Below the pieces are notes generated by a model. The model worked only from the letters and a program-made list of their open reading frames with translations, was not told where the DNA came from and did no database searches. A DNA stretch of 64,000 bases from Anaeramoeba flamelloides (lineage: Eukaryota; Metamonada; Anaeramoebidae), in assembly GCA_027625915.1 (NCBI GenBank), contig JANTQA010000047.1:11160001-11224000 (forward strand), in the 5' to 3' direction. Each line of letters starts with the position of its first letter. Position 1 is the first letter of the stretch. Below are positions 11,934 through 22,426 of the stretch, piece by piece. Position numbers and translations under genes: made by a program.

Positions 11934-13541
11934 AAGTGAGACACAGAACAAAATGGTAGGGATATTTTGTTTTTTTTTTGAAATATTCAAAATTTAATTG
12001 TTAGGATTACAATTAAAAATGATCCAAAACATGTAAATTTCAAAAAAAAACATAAATTTCAAAAAACCTATAAATTTAAATTTCTGATCAATTGAAAATA
12101 TTCGTGAAAAAATCTCAAATATATTTCCATTTTACAGCTAGATAAATAAATAATTACCCGAGTAACCATTAATCGTTCTAATTAAGATATTGTTTGAATA
12201 TTCTAAATCTATCAATTTTAACCCTTTGGTAAATTCAGAAATCGAAATATTAACAAAGAAAACAAAGTCTAAAATTAATAGAGAAAATGCCAAAATTTGA
12301 AAAAATAAACTCCATTTCACTCAAAGTTGCCCAGCCAAAATAAAAAATTCACTTTTATTTTTTTTTTTAAGAATTAACCAAATAAAGATTGTTTTGAAAT
12401 AAGAGAAATAATAAACTTCAAATGAGAGTTGATGTTCATGAAAGAAGAGCCTGAAAAAACTTGACACTTCCGAAAAAAATTAAAACATGTTCAAAATTTT
12501 TTTGGCCAACTTTTATTGGAAATTTCTTGTGAAATTTCTCTATTTCTTTGGAAAATTAAAATTGTTGGCAATAAGATTTTTGAATTTTAAATGTATGAAT
12601 TTTTAACAAAAATTACAAAGACTCAATTTTCTTAGGGTAAATTTGGAGTTTTCAAACATTTTTTTTTTTTTGAATTGACTTTTTTAAAAAAAATAAAAAA
12701 GGAAAAAAAAGAAAAAAAAAAAGCAAAAAAAACAATTGACTAAATTAGAAAAAATGATCTGATCTAAAAATTGAAAATTTTAGTTTGAGAAGAATACTGA
12801 ATTAAACTCATAGAATATGTTCTATTTCTTCAATAAAAATGGGTCCCTTTGACTGAAAAAGGGTTTTATTTTGATATTAAATTTTAAAATCAGAATCGTT
12901 TTTATCAATTTAAAATATACGAAATTAATTTAAAATATAGAGAAAGGTGTTTGAGGATTGTGGATTTAAATTAAATTAAAGAAAACCGTTTTGTAAAAAG
13001 AAAAATCCTTATAAGGTTTCTCAATTGAAATTTAAAAATTTGAAAAGATTATAAAAGGAAAGATCTAAAGTAAATAAAACTCTTCTTTTATAAATGTAAA
13101 AACAAAAGAATTCTCAGAGTAGATATTTTCTAATAAATTTAGAATTTATAAGGAATAATTACAATAAATGAGATTTTCAATTTTTACATATCTTTTCTCA
13201 ATTAATTTTTCAGTTTTGTGATTTTTTTTTGATTTCTACATTTATCAAAGGGTTTAAATTGATAGATTTAGAATATTCAAACGATGTCTTAATTGGAACA
13301 GCTAATGATTACTCGATGATTTATATATTTGTCTAGCTGTAAAATGGAAATATATTTGAGATTTTTTCACGAATATTTTCAATTGATCAGAAATTTAAAT
13401 TTATAGGTTTTTTGAAATTTATGTTTTTTTTGAAATTTACGTGTTTTGGATCATTTTTACCTGTAATCTGAACAATTAAATTTTGAATATTTCAAAAAAA
13501 AACAAAATATCCCTACCATTTTGTTCTGTGTCTCACTTTTT
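11934..13541. mobile_element. 1.6-kb element with about 310-bp inverted repeats
   Basis: Two long arms face each other: about 11934-12245 and, inverted, about 13226-13541. They begin AAAAGTGAGACACAGAACAA and stay nearly identical for about 300 bp (for instance acaaaatggtagggatattt and ttccattttacagctaga in both). The roughly 1-kb centre has no coding ORF. The high arm identity implies a relatively recent insertion or gene conversion. It could be a foldback element or an internally deleted DNA transposon. Confidence 0.75.
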
Positions 13542-13805
13542 TTTCACAACAAAAAATTTCCTAAAAATTGGGAAAATCACGAAAAATTTTCAGCAAATTC
13601 AATTTATAATTTCAAATTTACTTCAAACATCAAAGAGTTTACCTTCAAAATTGATTTAACATTCGGTATTCTATTGAATACTAAATTATATGTTGTATTG
13701 GAACAAAAAGAAAAAAAAAAGCACGGGTTTAATTTTGAATATGGGATTTATGCTCTGGGGACATACTAGTATCTTTGGCCACTGTAAGGGGAAAAAGAAT
13801 AGGTA

Positions 13806-14314
13806 TAGTAGTGAAAAAAAGACAGGATATGAAAAAAAATCCCAGACAAGATTTTTATTTGTTAATATTAGTAAAATTTTTGTGTAATTTCATTTATTTT
13901 AAATCAAATCCTTTTTGTCAATATCCAATTTTTTTATGAACTGAGTAATAAGCCTACCTAAATTTCATTAAAGTAAGGGTTTCTCTATAGAATACTCCAG
14001 TAATTCTTTGATAGCCATAAGTAGATCAACTTATTTTGAAAAAAAAAATCGAGTTTAATAGAGATTTGCTATGAATTTTGAAAATGATATTTTTTATTCT
14101 TATTTTTTGATTGATTGAATGGTGTTTTTGAACAAGTGTAATTTAATTAATCATCATTCTAATAATTGGCTGAGTTATAATTTTAAAAAGTTTGGTTCTT
14201 AAAAAAAAGGATTTGATTTTATATATTTCGAAATTTAACAACAATTTTACTAATATTCACAATTAAAAATCTTGTCTTTTATTTTTTTCATGTCCGGTAT
14301 TTTTTTCACTACTG
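13806..14314. mobile_element. Mariner-type MITE, TAGTAGTG family, full copy
   Basis: A 509-bp element bounded by TA at 13804-13805 and 14315-14316. Inverted termini TAGTAGTGAAAAAA and (from the right) CAGTAGTGAAAAAA. The second TIR block, about 30 bp further in, contains tgttaatattagtaaaa and its inverse. It inserted only about 43 bp downstream of the exon-1 donor of the RGS-DUF547 gene. Related copies: 4163-4659, 18850-20150 and 53295-54544. Confidence 0.8.
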
Positions 14315-14357
14315 TAAATAAAAAAGAAAAAGAAAAAACAACTGAAAAAAAACTTAC

Positions 14358-16031
14358 TTTCTCTGTTTGGCAGTTTTGCTTAAAATACTTGACTTCTTCA
14401 AAAAATAAAAGGTTTTCTTGATTGAACTGTAAGCATATAAATTTTTTAAAATACTTGCAAGCTTTTGGGATTGATAAAAGTTGCGCCAATGTTTTAATTT
14501 GGATTTGCGTTTGCGTTTGAGTTTGATTTTTTTTGCTTGCTTTCAAAGGAAGAATTTTTGGTGAACTATTTTTGTTTTTAATCTTCATTGGGAAGTGTGT
14601 GTCTTTTGATCCTTTTTTCATCGAAATTGAATCTTTTCGAATTTTTTTTCTAATTCTGGTATTATTCACTTTACTAAGATCGTCAGTGCTTGTTGATCTT
14701 TTTTTTAACTTTTTTAGTGGCTTTCTTTTTTTTGTTCTTGGGGATGTAATATCCGTAAATATTAAATTTTTTTCTGAATAAATACGCTTACGATCCTTTA
14801 TTTTTTTTGTTACCTGTTTACCTTTGTCTTTTTCCTTTTCTTTCTCATTTTCTTTTTCTTTTTCATTTTCATTTTTCTTTTCATTTTCATTTTCATTTTC
14901 TTTTTCTTTTTCATTTTCTTTTTCATTTTTATTTTCCTTTTCTTTTTCCTTTTCTTTTTCCTTTTCCTCTTCTTTTTCTTTGACATTTTCCTTTTCTTGT
15001 TCTTTTTCTTTATTGTTCACCTTATTAAGATTCTTACTCTTATTACTCTTTTCTTCCAAAAAATTTATGGGCTCAATTTTTTGATAAAGGTTATTGTCAA
15101 ACAATAAGGGGATATGATAATTTTTCAGAATTGGAGGATCAGGCAACATATTCGACAACCTTTCAATTTCCATGATTAAAATCTTATTTTCTAACCTTCT
15201 TGCCTTTGTTAAAACAACTAACTCCTTTCTGTTTTCAAAATTGGATCGGGTATCGTTGCCTTTCGCTAATTGTTTCCGAATCCGGATATCAAATTTTAGT
15301 TTCTTTTTGATACGACAATAGCACATGAACTGCTCTTTCAGCTCAGAAATGTTATTGTCCAAGTTGTGTGTTTGCGACTCCAAAATCTTTCTTGTTTCAA
15401 TGTTTAATTCACCTTTCAAGACTTTTATTTTGTCAAGCTGCTTTTCAAGATCCACTTTTTGTTTGGAAAGGGTGTCGTATTTGGTTTTTTTCTTTTGGAA
15501 AATTTTTTTGAGCTTTAAGTAGTCTCCTGAATTCGTTTGGTGAACAAAGTTATTCTTTTCTTCTTGTAAAGTTTGAATTTTGCATTTCTTTTTTTTGATT
15601 AATTTTTTTTTTTTTTTTGGGTTGAGAAAGTTTCGTTTTTCGATTTTTTTTATTTGATCTTCGATTCCTGTTAATTCCTTTCTGTCTTTGATTAGTTCGT
15701 GTTTAGCTTGCTTATTTTTTTTCTCAAGTTCTCCGATTTTGCTTAAGATCAAGGTGTTGTCGAGTTTTCTTTGGAGTGTTTTCAGATGAACCTTCTGCTT
15801 TTTATATCTCTGCTTTAAAATGGTAATTAAATAGGACTCAGGATTCTGGCTTCTTGTTTGTTGATTGTGTTTGTGAAGCCTTTGTTCATTTTGGTTTTCT
15901 TGGTTAATGACTCTCGGTGATGAATTCTTCATCTTGGTACCATTTAACACATTTGGATTATTTTTTTTTTTTGTCACTGTTTTTTGTTTTCCTTTTAAAA
16001 ACGATAAAGTAAAATTCGTTTTGGAATTCAT
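14358..16031 (-). CDS. RGS-DUF547 protein, exon 1 (coiled coil, first half of RGS)
   Basis: First exon of an RGS-DUF547 signalling protein. I place the start at the ATG at 16031-16029; two TTG codons precede it and an in-frame TAA lies further upstream. Residues about 60-270 form a long coiled coil rich in K, E, Q and L. A low-complexity tract of alternating KE/NE dipeptides covers about residues 340-405. Basic segments follow, and residues about 514-558 carry the start of an RGS domain: LAQLLSIPKACKYFKKF and NQENLLFFEEVKYFKQ match the LL...YF..F and ENLxFW signatures, with the Glu-Asn Galpha contact pair present. The exon ends at a perfect GTAAGT donor at 14357. RGS proteins accelerate GTP hydrolysis on Galpha subunits at the plasma membrane. 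No membrane segment is seen; the coiled coil suggests oligomerisation or scaffolding. Confidence 0.8.
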
Positions 16032-17194
16032 CAACAATGATGTTTGTTTCTTCGAAAAACAAGTTTAAATTAACTTGCTTTTATTTGAGACAAAAAAAAG
16101 TAAAAATCAAATAATGAAGAAAAGTGACTTAAAAAAGTAAATCTTGAAAAATCTTGAAAAATCCTTTTAAAGTAGAGACTCTTTTGAGATTTTGTCAAGT
16201 GAATTACGGTTTGTTAGAATTTATTCAAACTTTTTTCAATTTTTTTTTTCCAGTTATAAGCCATTAGTGTCATTCACAAAGAAGTCTAATATTAAAGTAA
16301 GTCGTTATTGGGTGTATATCAATTTATTTGATCACCTTTCAATTGTGTCGAGAAATTTGGTTAACTGGACTTGATTACAGGGTTGATCATACCAATTAAA
16401 TATGATCCTTTAAATTCGAAAAAAACCGAAGAATTTTGAGAAAAAAATTTGTATTTTATGAAAAAACCCAAGGATGAGTTAACCGATCTAAAGACTACAA
16501 AGTTGGAAAATACCTTTCGAAAATTTATTTCAAATCACGATAAGTTATTGAAAAAATTCGATTTTTTAAATCAACAGAAGAAACGAGGTTTTGATCATAA
16601 AAGGTATTATTCGTAGATTCCCAATAAATTAGATACACTATAAAAAAACGTAACTCAAGTAAGCTTTATTCCTTAAAATATAAAATCTTGAGATAACAAC
16701 TATATTAAGAGAAATCTTCAAATTTGTGACAAAATACAAAAACATTGAAAAAAAGCAAATTATTTTTTAGAATTAAAAAAATTTTTTTCTTTTCATTTTT
16801 TTTCTTTTAGATCAAAGTAAAATGTCTCAATAACATTCAGAACAAACAAACAATCACCCACTTAGAAAATTTACTTGAATATTTAACAGATCTGTTTTTT
16901 GAAAAATGGGGTTATTACCTTCACAAAGTTAAATCACCAAAAAGAATAAAGAGTAATTTTCATATTTATGAGTGATCAATTAAAAAAAAATTCGACAAGC
17001 TATAATTGTCTTTTCTATAGAATAATAAGATCTAAGAAGAAGAATAACAAGAAGAAGAAAACAATTGTTCAAGCAATCTTAAGGATTAGTCATAATGTCC
17101 CAAGGTTATTGAGAATGCTTTTGCAAAGTTATCCATCTCATTTCAGCTTTCAGAGAGTAAAAAAAAAAAAATGATTAACCACAGTAATAAACAA

Positions 17195-17346
17195 TACAAA
17201 AAATCTCGTGATTTTTACAAAGCTTTATCACTTTGACAAAGTATTTCCCCTTTAAAAAAGTGTTGGAAAGTGTTTGAAAGGTTAGAAAAAGGTCTGGAAG
17301 TATTTGAAAGGCTGAAAGCTTGATAAAAGTCCTGAGATTTTTTGTA
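17195..17346. mobile_element. Short foldback element, TACAAAAAATCTC family
   Basis: A 152-bp hairpin-forming sequence. The left end TACAAAAAATCTCGTGATTT is matched, inverted, by the right end (tcctgagattttttgta). A related copy sits at 35130-35302 inside a larger element. No coding content. Confidence 0.7.
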
Positions 17347-18589
17347 GTGAAACTGTATAGAATGTCTGAAGTTTTGGTTGTTTTTGGAAACATTTTTATT
17401 CATATCAATTTTTAACCCAAGAAAAAATTCTTTAAATAACGGGCGAAGGGTTAATTGTTTTAGAAGTTCTTTTATTCAACACAATTTACAAAACTAGTTT
17501 TGACTGAGAAGCTATTTATTTATTGTTTGCTATTTCAGTTTTTTGATCAAAATGGATCAATCGATCTGTCAATCTAATTAAAACAAAAAATGATAAAAAC
17601 CATTGATATGATCCTGGATTGAAGATTTCCTTTTTTATTTTTTTTTCAAAGAATAATTTTTTTTTTTAAGGATCGGTTTTTAATCAAAAATATTTTTCTT
17701 TTTAATAATATTGTTGAATTCGCCCAAAAAACTATCAACTATTATATAGTGGTTTATAATTTATCCCAATATTTTTGTGTTTATAACGATACTTGGGCCA
17801 TTATTATGATTTTATAGAATATCCCGATTTTGTTATTATTGCGAGTTACAGATGAATTTAAAAAAATTTAAAAAACTTTTTAGGTCAATTTCTATTTTAA
17901 GTCCTAAATAAATTATACCATTAATACATTTATTAAAAAGACCATTTCAAAGATCAATTAATTTTACAAATTTTTATTTCCATTTAAACAATAAAATCCT
18001 TTGTTTAAAAGCTATATAAAAAACTTTCAAAAAAAAGAAATCAAAATATACAATTGTTTGACTTTTATTTAATTTGATTAGTATATCCTTTCCAACCATT
18101 CTGTGAAAATTTATAAAACATATAAATTGATTTTCTATTATTAAAATTATATTATGTTGAATAAACAGTAAAAGCGTTTAGAAATTTTTTCATAAACTAT
18201 AAATTTTATAATAGAATAAAAATTCAAGTAAAACATTATTTGGTTTGGGACATATACAAACAAAACCCATCTAAAAAACGAATATAAATGAGGATGTTTA
18301 ATTCTAAAGATTGGTAAAATCTCTGGTTAAAATGAATTTAAAAATATAGATTGAAAAAGACTTTCAAATTTTTAGGATTTTTTAGCTGTAGAAATTTATT
18401 TGAATTTTCTTCTTTGATTTTAAAAAAAACAATTTCTATACCTTCTAAACATTCAATGCGAGACCGGAAACTACTTTAAACAGAAAATATCTTTAATTAT
18501 ATCATTGTATATAACCCAAATTCAGCTATTAAATCATAATTCATTTTATTTTTTGACAATATTTTGATATTTAAAATCATTTCCATATT

Positions 18590-18765
18590 AAGAAATAAAC
18601 TTTCAAAGAAAGTTAGGGAACAAAAAAATCTCAATTCAGCTCATTTTTTGGAATTTTTTTTTAAGAAATTATTTTACTAGAATTTGAATTATGTGCCTTA
18701 ATTTGGAAAATATTTTACGCCTTAAATTTAGTTGAAAATTTGTATCTTTAAAGTGGAACTGACTG
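18590..18765. mobile_element. Foldback MITE, CAGTCAGTT family, degraded copy
   Basis: The right end, aagtggaactgactg followed by TA, is well preserved and matches the copies at 290-482 and 43356-43551. The interior shares gggaacaaaaaaatctca and gtgccttaatttgg. The left tip has decayed. It is the oldest-looking of the three copies. Confidence 0.65.
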
Positions 18766-18849
18766 TAATACTTTTTTTTTTTTTTTTTTTTTATTATTTA
18801 TTATTAAGATTTTCTTTTTATAAAAACAATTTGTTCAATTTTCACAATT

Positions 18850-20150
18850 TTAGATTTTAGGATGAAATATCAAGACAATCCCCAAAAATAACTTGGAAAA
18901 ATAATATTAGGAAAATTTTTTATGTGATTGTCTAATAATTTCTTTTATTTAAAACCAAACTTTTTATAACTAAACAGTTATTTTTTATCAACTAAGTAAT
19001 AAAAATATCTAAATTTCATTAAAGTGGATATCTATTAAATTCCTATATTATTGTTTGACAACCCAAGTACACCATTTTTCAAAAATTTTGATTCAGCTTA
19101 TAATGTTAATTGTAGTTTTTATGTGGATTTTATCCCATAATTCTTATCAAAAAAATATTATCAAATTTTTCTAATTTGCATATTTTTGTTTTTCTCCATT
19201 TTTCTTTTTCTTTTTTTTTTTTTTTTTTTTTTTTTTTCTTTTTTATCAATTTTTTTTTTTTTTTTTCTTTTTCCTTTTTTACAAATTTCTAAAAAATTTT
19301 TCTTTTTCTTTTTTTTTTTTCTTTTCCCTTTCTATTTCACGTTCCTGTTCCCTCGCCCTTTCCTTTTCTTCATTTATTTTTATGTATTTATTTATTTCAA
19401 GATTATTTTGAGTTTCCAAATTTTCGATTTGGTTTTTATATTCATCATTTTCTTTTATTAAATTTTGAATCTTTATTTCTTTTTCTTTATGTTTTTTTTT
19501 CTCATTTCAAAAGATCATGTGGAAAAAAAAAAAATATCTTCGAAAATACAAACCAATCACTAAAAATTGAGAATATATAATGTCTTTGAAAATGAATAAA
19601 ATTATTAGCAAAAAATCTTGTTGTAAACCTTTTCTTCAGTCAAAAGTTCAGTAATAACAAATCCATAATGCTCTTTTCAAAAATTGTACTAACTTTTTTT
19701 TTAGTTTTTTAGTTTAATTATTTTTACTTTTAAAAATAGCAGGTTTTTATATATTTAAAATGAATTAAATGTGAACAGCATATCAGAGTTAATTATTAGT
19801 TCTTCTTGAATGCTAAAGGTTTTTTTTTTCAATTGATATAGTTCAGGTGATTCAAATTTTTTGATATAGTGTTTAGATAAACCTTTTTGGAAATACAATA
19901 GATTTTTTCGAGATTTGATGAATTTAAAAAAAGATAATTGTTATTCTATTTTTGTGATTCATTGAATACTGTTTTGAACAAGTGTAACTTGATTAATCAT
20001 CATGATAATAAGTATGTGAGTTATAATTATCAAATTTTGATCCTTAAATTATAGAAATTGATTTTTCGAATACACAACAATTTTACTAAGATTAACAATT
20101 CAAAATCTTGTATTATTTTTATGTAAGGTATTTGTTTAAATACTATTATA
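18850..20150. mobile_element. Mariner-type MITE carrying about 0.8 kb of foreign sequence
   Basis: The left part (about 18850-19095) and right part (about 19880-20150) align with the left and right halves of the 13806-14314 element: ctaaatttcattaaagt and ttgtttgacaaccc-like phrases on the left, gaacaagtgtaacttgatta and acaattttactaagatta on the right. Between them lies about 785 bp absent from the other copies, including a coding-like segment on the minus strand (19279-19506). It may be a gene-fragment-carrying element or a later insertion into the MITE. Confidence 0.5.
19279..19506 (-). pseudogene. Coding-like coiled-coil fragment inside a MITE
   Basis: On the minus strand there is a 75-codon open stretch between an in-frame TGA (19507-19509) and a TAA (19279-19281), without a start. 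It reads as typical host coiled-coil protein: NLIKENDEYKNQIENLETQ, then INEEKERAREQEREIERE, then a KE-rich tail. Codon composition (GAA, AAA, AGG, GCG, CGT) and the charged heptad pattern differ sharply from the surrounding AT-rich DNA. The parent gene is not in this window. It could alternatively be one exon of an otherwise unseen gene, with possible AG acceptors just upstream. Confidence 0.5.
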
Positions 20151-20610
20151 AAACTGAAAATTGTAAATATAAATAAAATCAAGTTCTGAAGTGAAGATGT
20201 AATTATTTGTTCTTACTAATATTTTTACTCGGAATTCACTAATAATTATTATAATCGGTAATTTACATAAAGTTATTTGTTTTATTTTTCTAGTGACATT
20301 GTCTAAAATACTCAATAATCAAATAAAATATAAATAAATAATAAAAATTAAAAAATACTTTAATTTTTATAGGCGCACTTTTTGACTCACATTCTAACAA
20401 TCAAAGAATATACATAATGTTTTTTTTCTTTGATAAGAAACAATTCTTGACATCACTATACAATTTTTTTATTATAATGGAATTCTTTAAGTTAAAAAAA
20501 AAAAAAAAAAAAAAAAGATTGTAGATTATTATCGTAAATCTTTTTTTTTCGTTCGTTATTTTGTGTATTTTGTACATTTTTTTTTAATGTCTTAACTATG
20601 GATTATAAGC

Positions 20611-21191
20611 TATATCCAAGAAAGTGTGACAAATTTATTTTAAAAAAACTTTATTGAACTCGATCTTCAGAAAAGTATTTAATTATTCAAAATCATTAAA
20701 TACCATTTATATATTCTTGATAGTAATTCAATTTATTTATTAGTATTGTTTTACATAAATAAAAGATATTAAATTTTACTGATCTTGATTTTTTCTGATA
20801 TTTTTTAGGAGGTGAAAATTGGTGTTAAATATTTTCTTTTTGCTCCAAATAATCGTTTTCATAATTTGTTTAATCCCAACAAATTTTCAAATAAAATTGA
20901 AAAACTTATAAATTACATTTTGATGTTTAAAAAATCATTTGTAGCCTTTCCCATATTTGCTGTTTTTCATTGAAATTTGGTCCTACATTTTTTTCACCCT
21001 AAAAGTGAGTTTATTTTTTTCATTTTTTGGAAATATTTCATTCAAAATATTTTGAAATAAATACCTTTATCATTGATGAAGTTGGTATTAATATGAAGAC
21101 TAATTTGATTTTGTCAATTAACGAATACCTTCACTAACAAAGATGATTTTTTATGAACTGTAAAAAAAAATGCACCACTTTTTTGGTAATA
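20611..21191. mobile_element. MITE, ATTACCAAGAAAGTG family, copy 2
   Basis: About 580 bp, collinear with 9377-10172 but with an internal deletion of about 200 bp. The left end is tatccaagaaagtgtgacaa and the right end caccacttttttggtaat, which is an inverted partner of the left. Internal match examples are ggcctttcc/gcctttccc followed by atttgctgtttttcattg. No ORF. Confidence 0.7.
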
Positions 21192-22058
21192 CCTTAGTGA
21201 ACACTAAATCGTCCTGTTTTTATATTTCTTTTATAGATTTTTTTTAATTAACAAATATCATTTCAAGACAAATTGAAGAGTGATTTACTATTTAAAAAAG
21301 ATTTTTTTATTAGCTAAAATTATAATGCTGATAATTTTAGTGTGTATGAAGATTATTTGGAACATTTTACATTTTATACTATTTTATAAATCAAGAGTTA
21401 TTCTTTGAATCACTAGATCTCTTACTTTAGATACCATTGAATTAAAGAAATTTTAGAGTCACACAAACCCAAAAGAACTCCTATAATTGACCACCACTGA
21501 AAACTGTTTGTAATTTTTGGTTTTTTCTTGAAAAGAAGATCCTAAAAAACGAGAAAATTTTATTTCCAAACTATTCTTTTTTATTCACAATTTGAAAAAA
21601 AAAAGAATGATCTTATTAAATGGCTCCTTTTCATAACCTACCTCTTTCTTAGAGTGTACAATAAGATCAAATTAATTTTTTGTTCTCCTGAGGTGTGTGT
21701 AATTTTCTTTATGATTAACTTTTGATCTTGATCTTTTAATTGTTTAAGTTTAGGAAGGTTGACGTCATACTACTAGTGGATAAAATTTTGCTTCTTTTGG
21801 TATTCAAAATGAAAGATCTTAATCTTGAATTGAAATAATTAGTATTTTTTTATTATTTGGCTGGTTTGAGAAAAAAAAATGTGATGCTTTGTTATCCTTT
21901 TTGAACAAATTTAATTCTTTAATTGGATGATGAAATTAGTAATTGTTCTTAGGGAAATAATTCAACTTTGGGAGACTCTGAAATGGGCTGTTATTGAACC
22001 TTCTTTAAGAACAAAATAATAAATTCCATTTCATTTTTTTAATTTCCTTTATGCAAAA

Positions 22059-22426
22059 ATGACAGAATTAAATCCAAAAAAAAGAAAAAGAACAAACAAC
22101 AACAGAAAAAAAACAACAACAATAAATAATGCTCCCATAAACCAGAATCTTCACCAAGAACAAACAAATCTAAATAACAATTACAAGCAACAAACAAACA
22201 CAAAAAAGATCGAAAAAGAAAAAGAAAAAGAAAAACAAAAAGAATCTACAAATAGGAAAAGAAAAATATCTACGCTTCAAAACCATTCCAAAATTAAAGA
22301 TCTTTTAAAGCAAGATTTAGAAAAGATTGATCTAGAAATTCCCAAATATTGGGAAGATGTGCCTCGTATGGGTGGTGTCATTGAGGGAACCAATTTTATC
22401 CCAATCAAAACACCTTTAGATCAAAA
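22059..22426 (+). CDS. mRNA capping enzyme homologue, exon 1
   Basis: First exon of a capping-enzyme-like gene completed by 26706-28425. It starts at ATG 22059. Residues 1-95 are basic and low-complexity and begin with a nuclear-localisation-like PKKRKR, followed by N/Q-rich and KEKE stretches. The last part, IPKYWEDVPRMGGVIEG then NFIPIKTPLDQK, matches the conserved N-terminus of metazoan and plant capping enzymes (IPPRWxxCPR...G..F.P.KT.L). The exon ends two bases into a Lys codon at a GTTTGT donor (22427). Without splicing, the frame runs into a phenylalanine-rich intronic read-through ending at 22529, which should not be counted as protein. The cysteine of the family's CPR motif reads V (DVPR). 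Confidence 0.8.

Larger units (their letters stand above)
9120..14357 (-). other. 5.2-kb intron of the RGS-DUF547 gene
   Basis: Donor GTAAGTTTTT (14357 downward on the minus strand) follows codons ending QTEK. Acceptor TTCTAG lies at 9120-9122. The intron interrupts the RGS domain in phase 0. It contains four repeat blocks: 9377-10172, 10808-11160, 11934-13541 and 13806-14314, together roughly 3.3 kb, so the excess length is mostly mobile-element sequence. No coding exon was seen inside it. Confidence 0.8.
16032..22058. other. 6-kb gene-poor region between divergent genes
   Basis: Separates the RGS-DUF547 gene (minus) from the capping-enzyme-like gene (plus). It holds foldback elements at 17195-17346 and 18590-18765, a disrupted mariner-type element with a coding-like insert at 18850-20150, and a MITE at 20611-21191. 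The remainder, including 21192-22058 upstream of the capping gene, is AT-rich with no ORF of coding character. ORFs at 16192-16374 and 16968-17174 look random. Confidence 0.65.

Noticed and set aside
12138-12320. Minus-strand ORF as the missing RGS exon
   Set aside because: No RGS residues; it lies in an element arm, and the true second half of the RGS domain begins at 9119.
13521-13887. Overlapping plus-strand ORFs as a gene
   Set aside because: They span the right arm of the long-inverted-repeat element and the start of a MITE; composition is non-coding.
14824-15084. Plus-strand Phe/Ser-rich ORF
   Set aside because: It is the antisense of the KE/NE repeat in the RGS-DUF547 exon.
16192-17174. 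Short plus-strand ORFs upstream of the RGS gene
   Set aside because: Short, composition like the flanking DNA, no recognisable motif.
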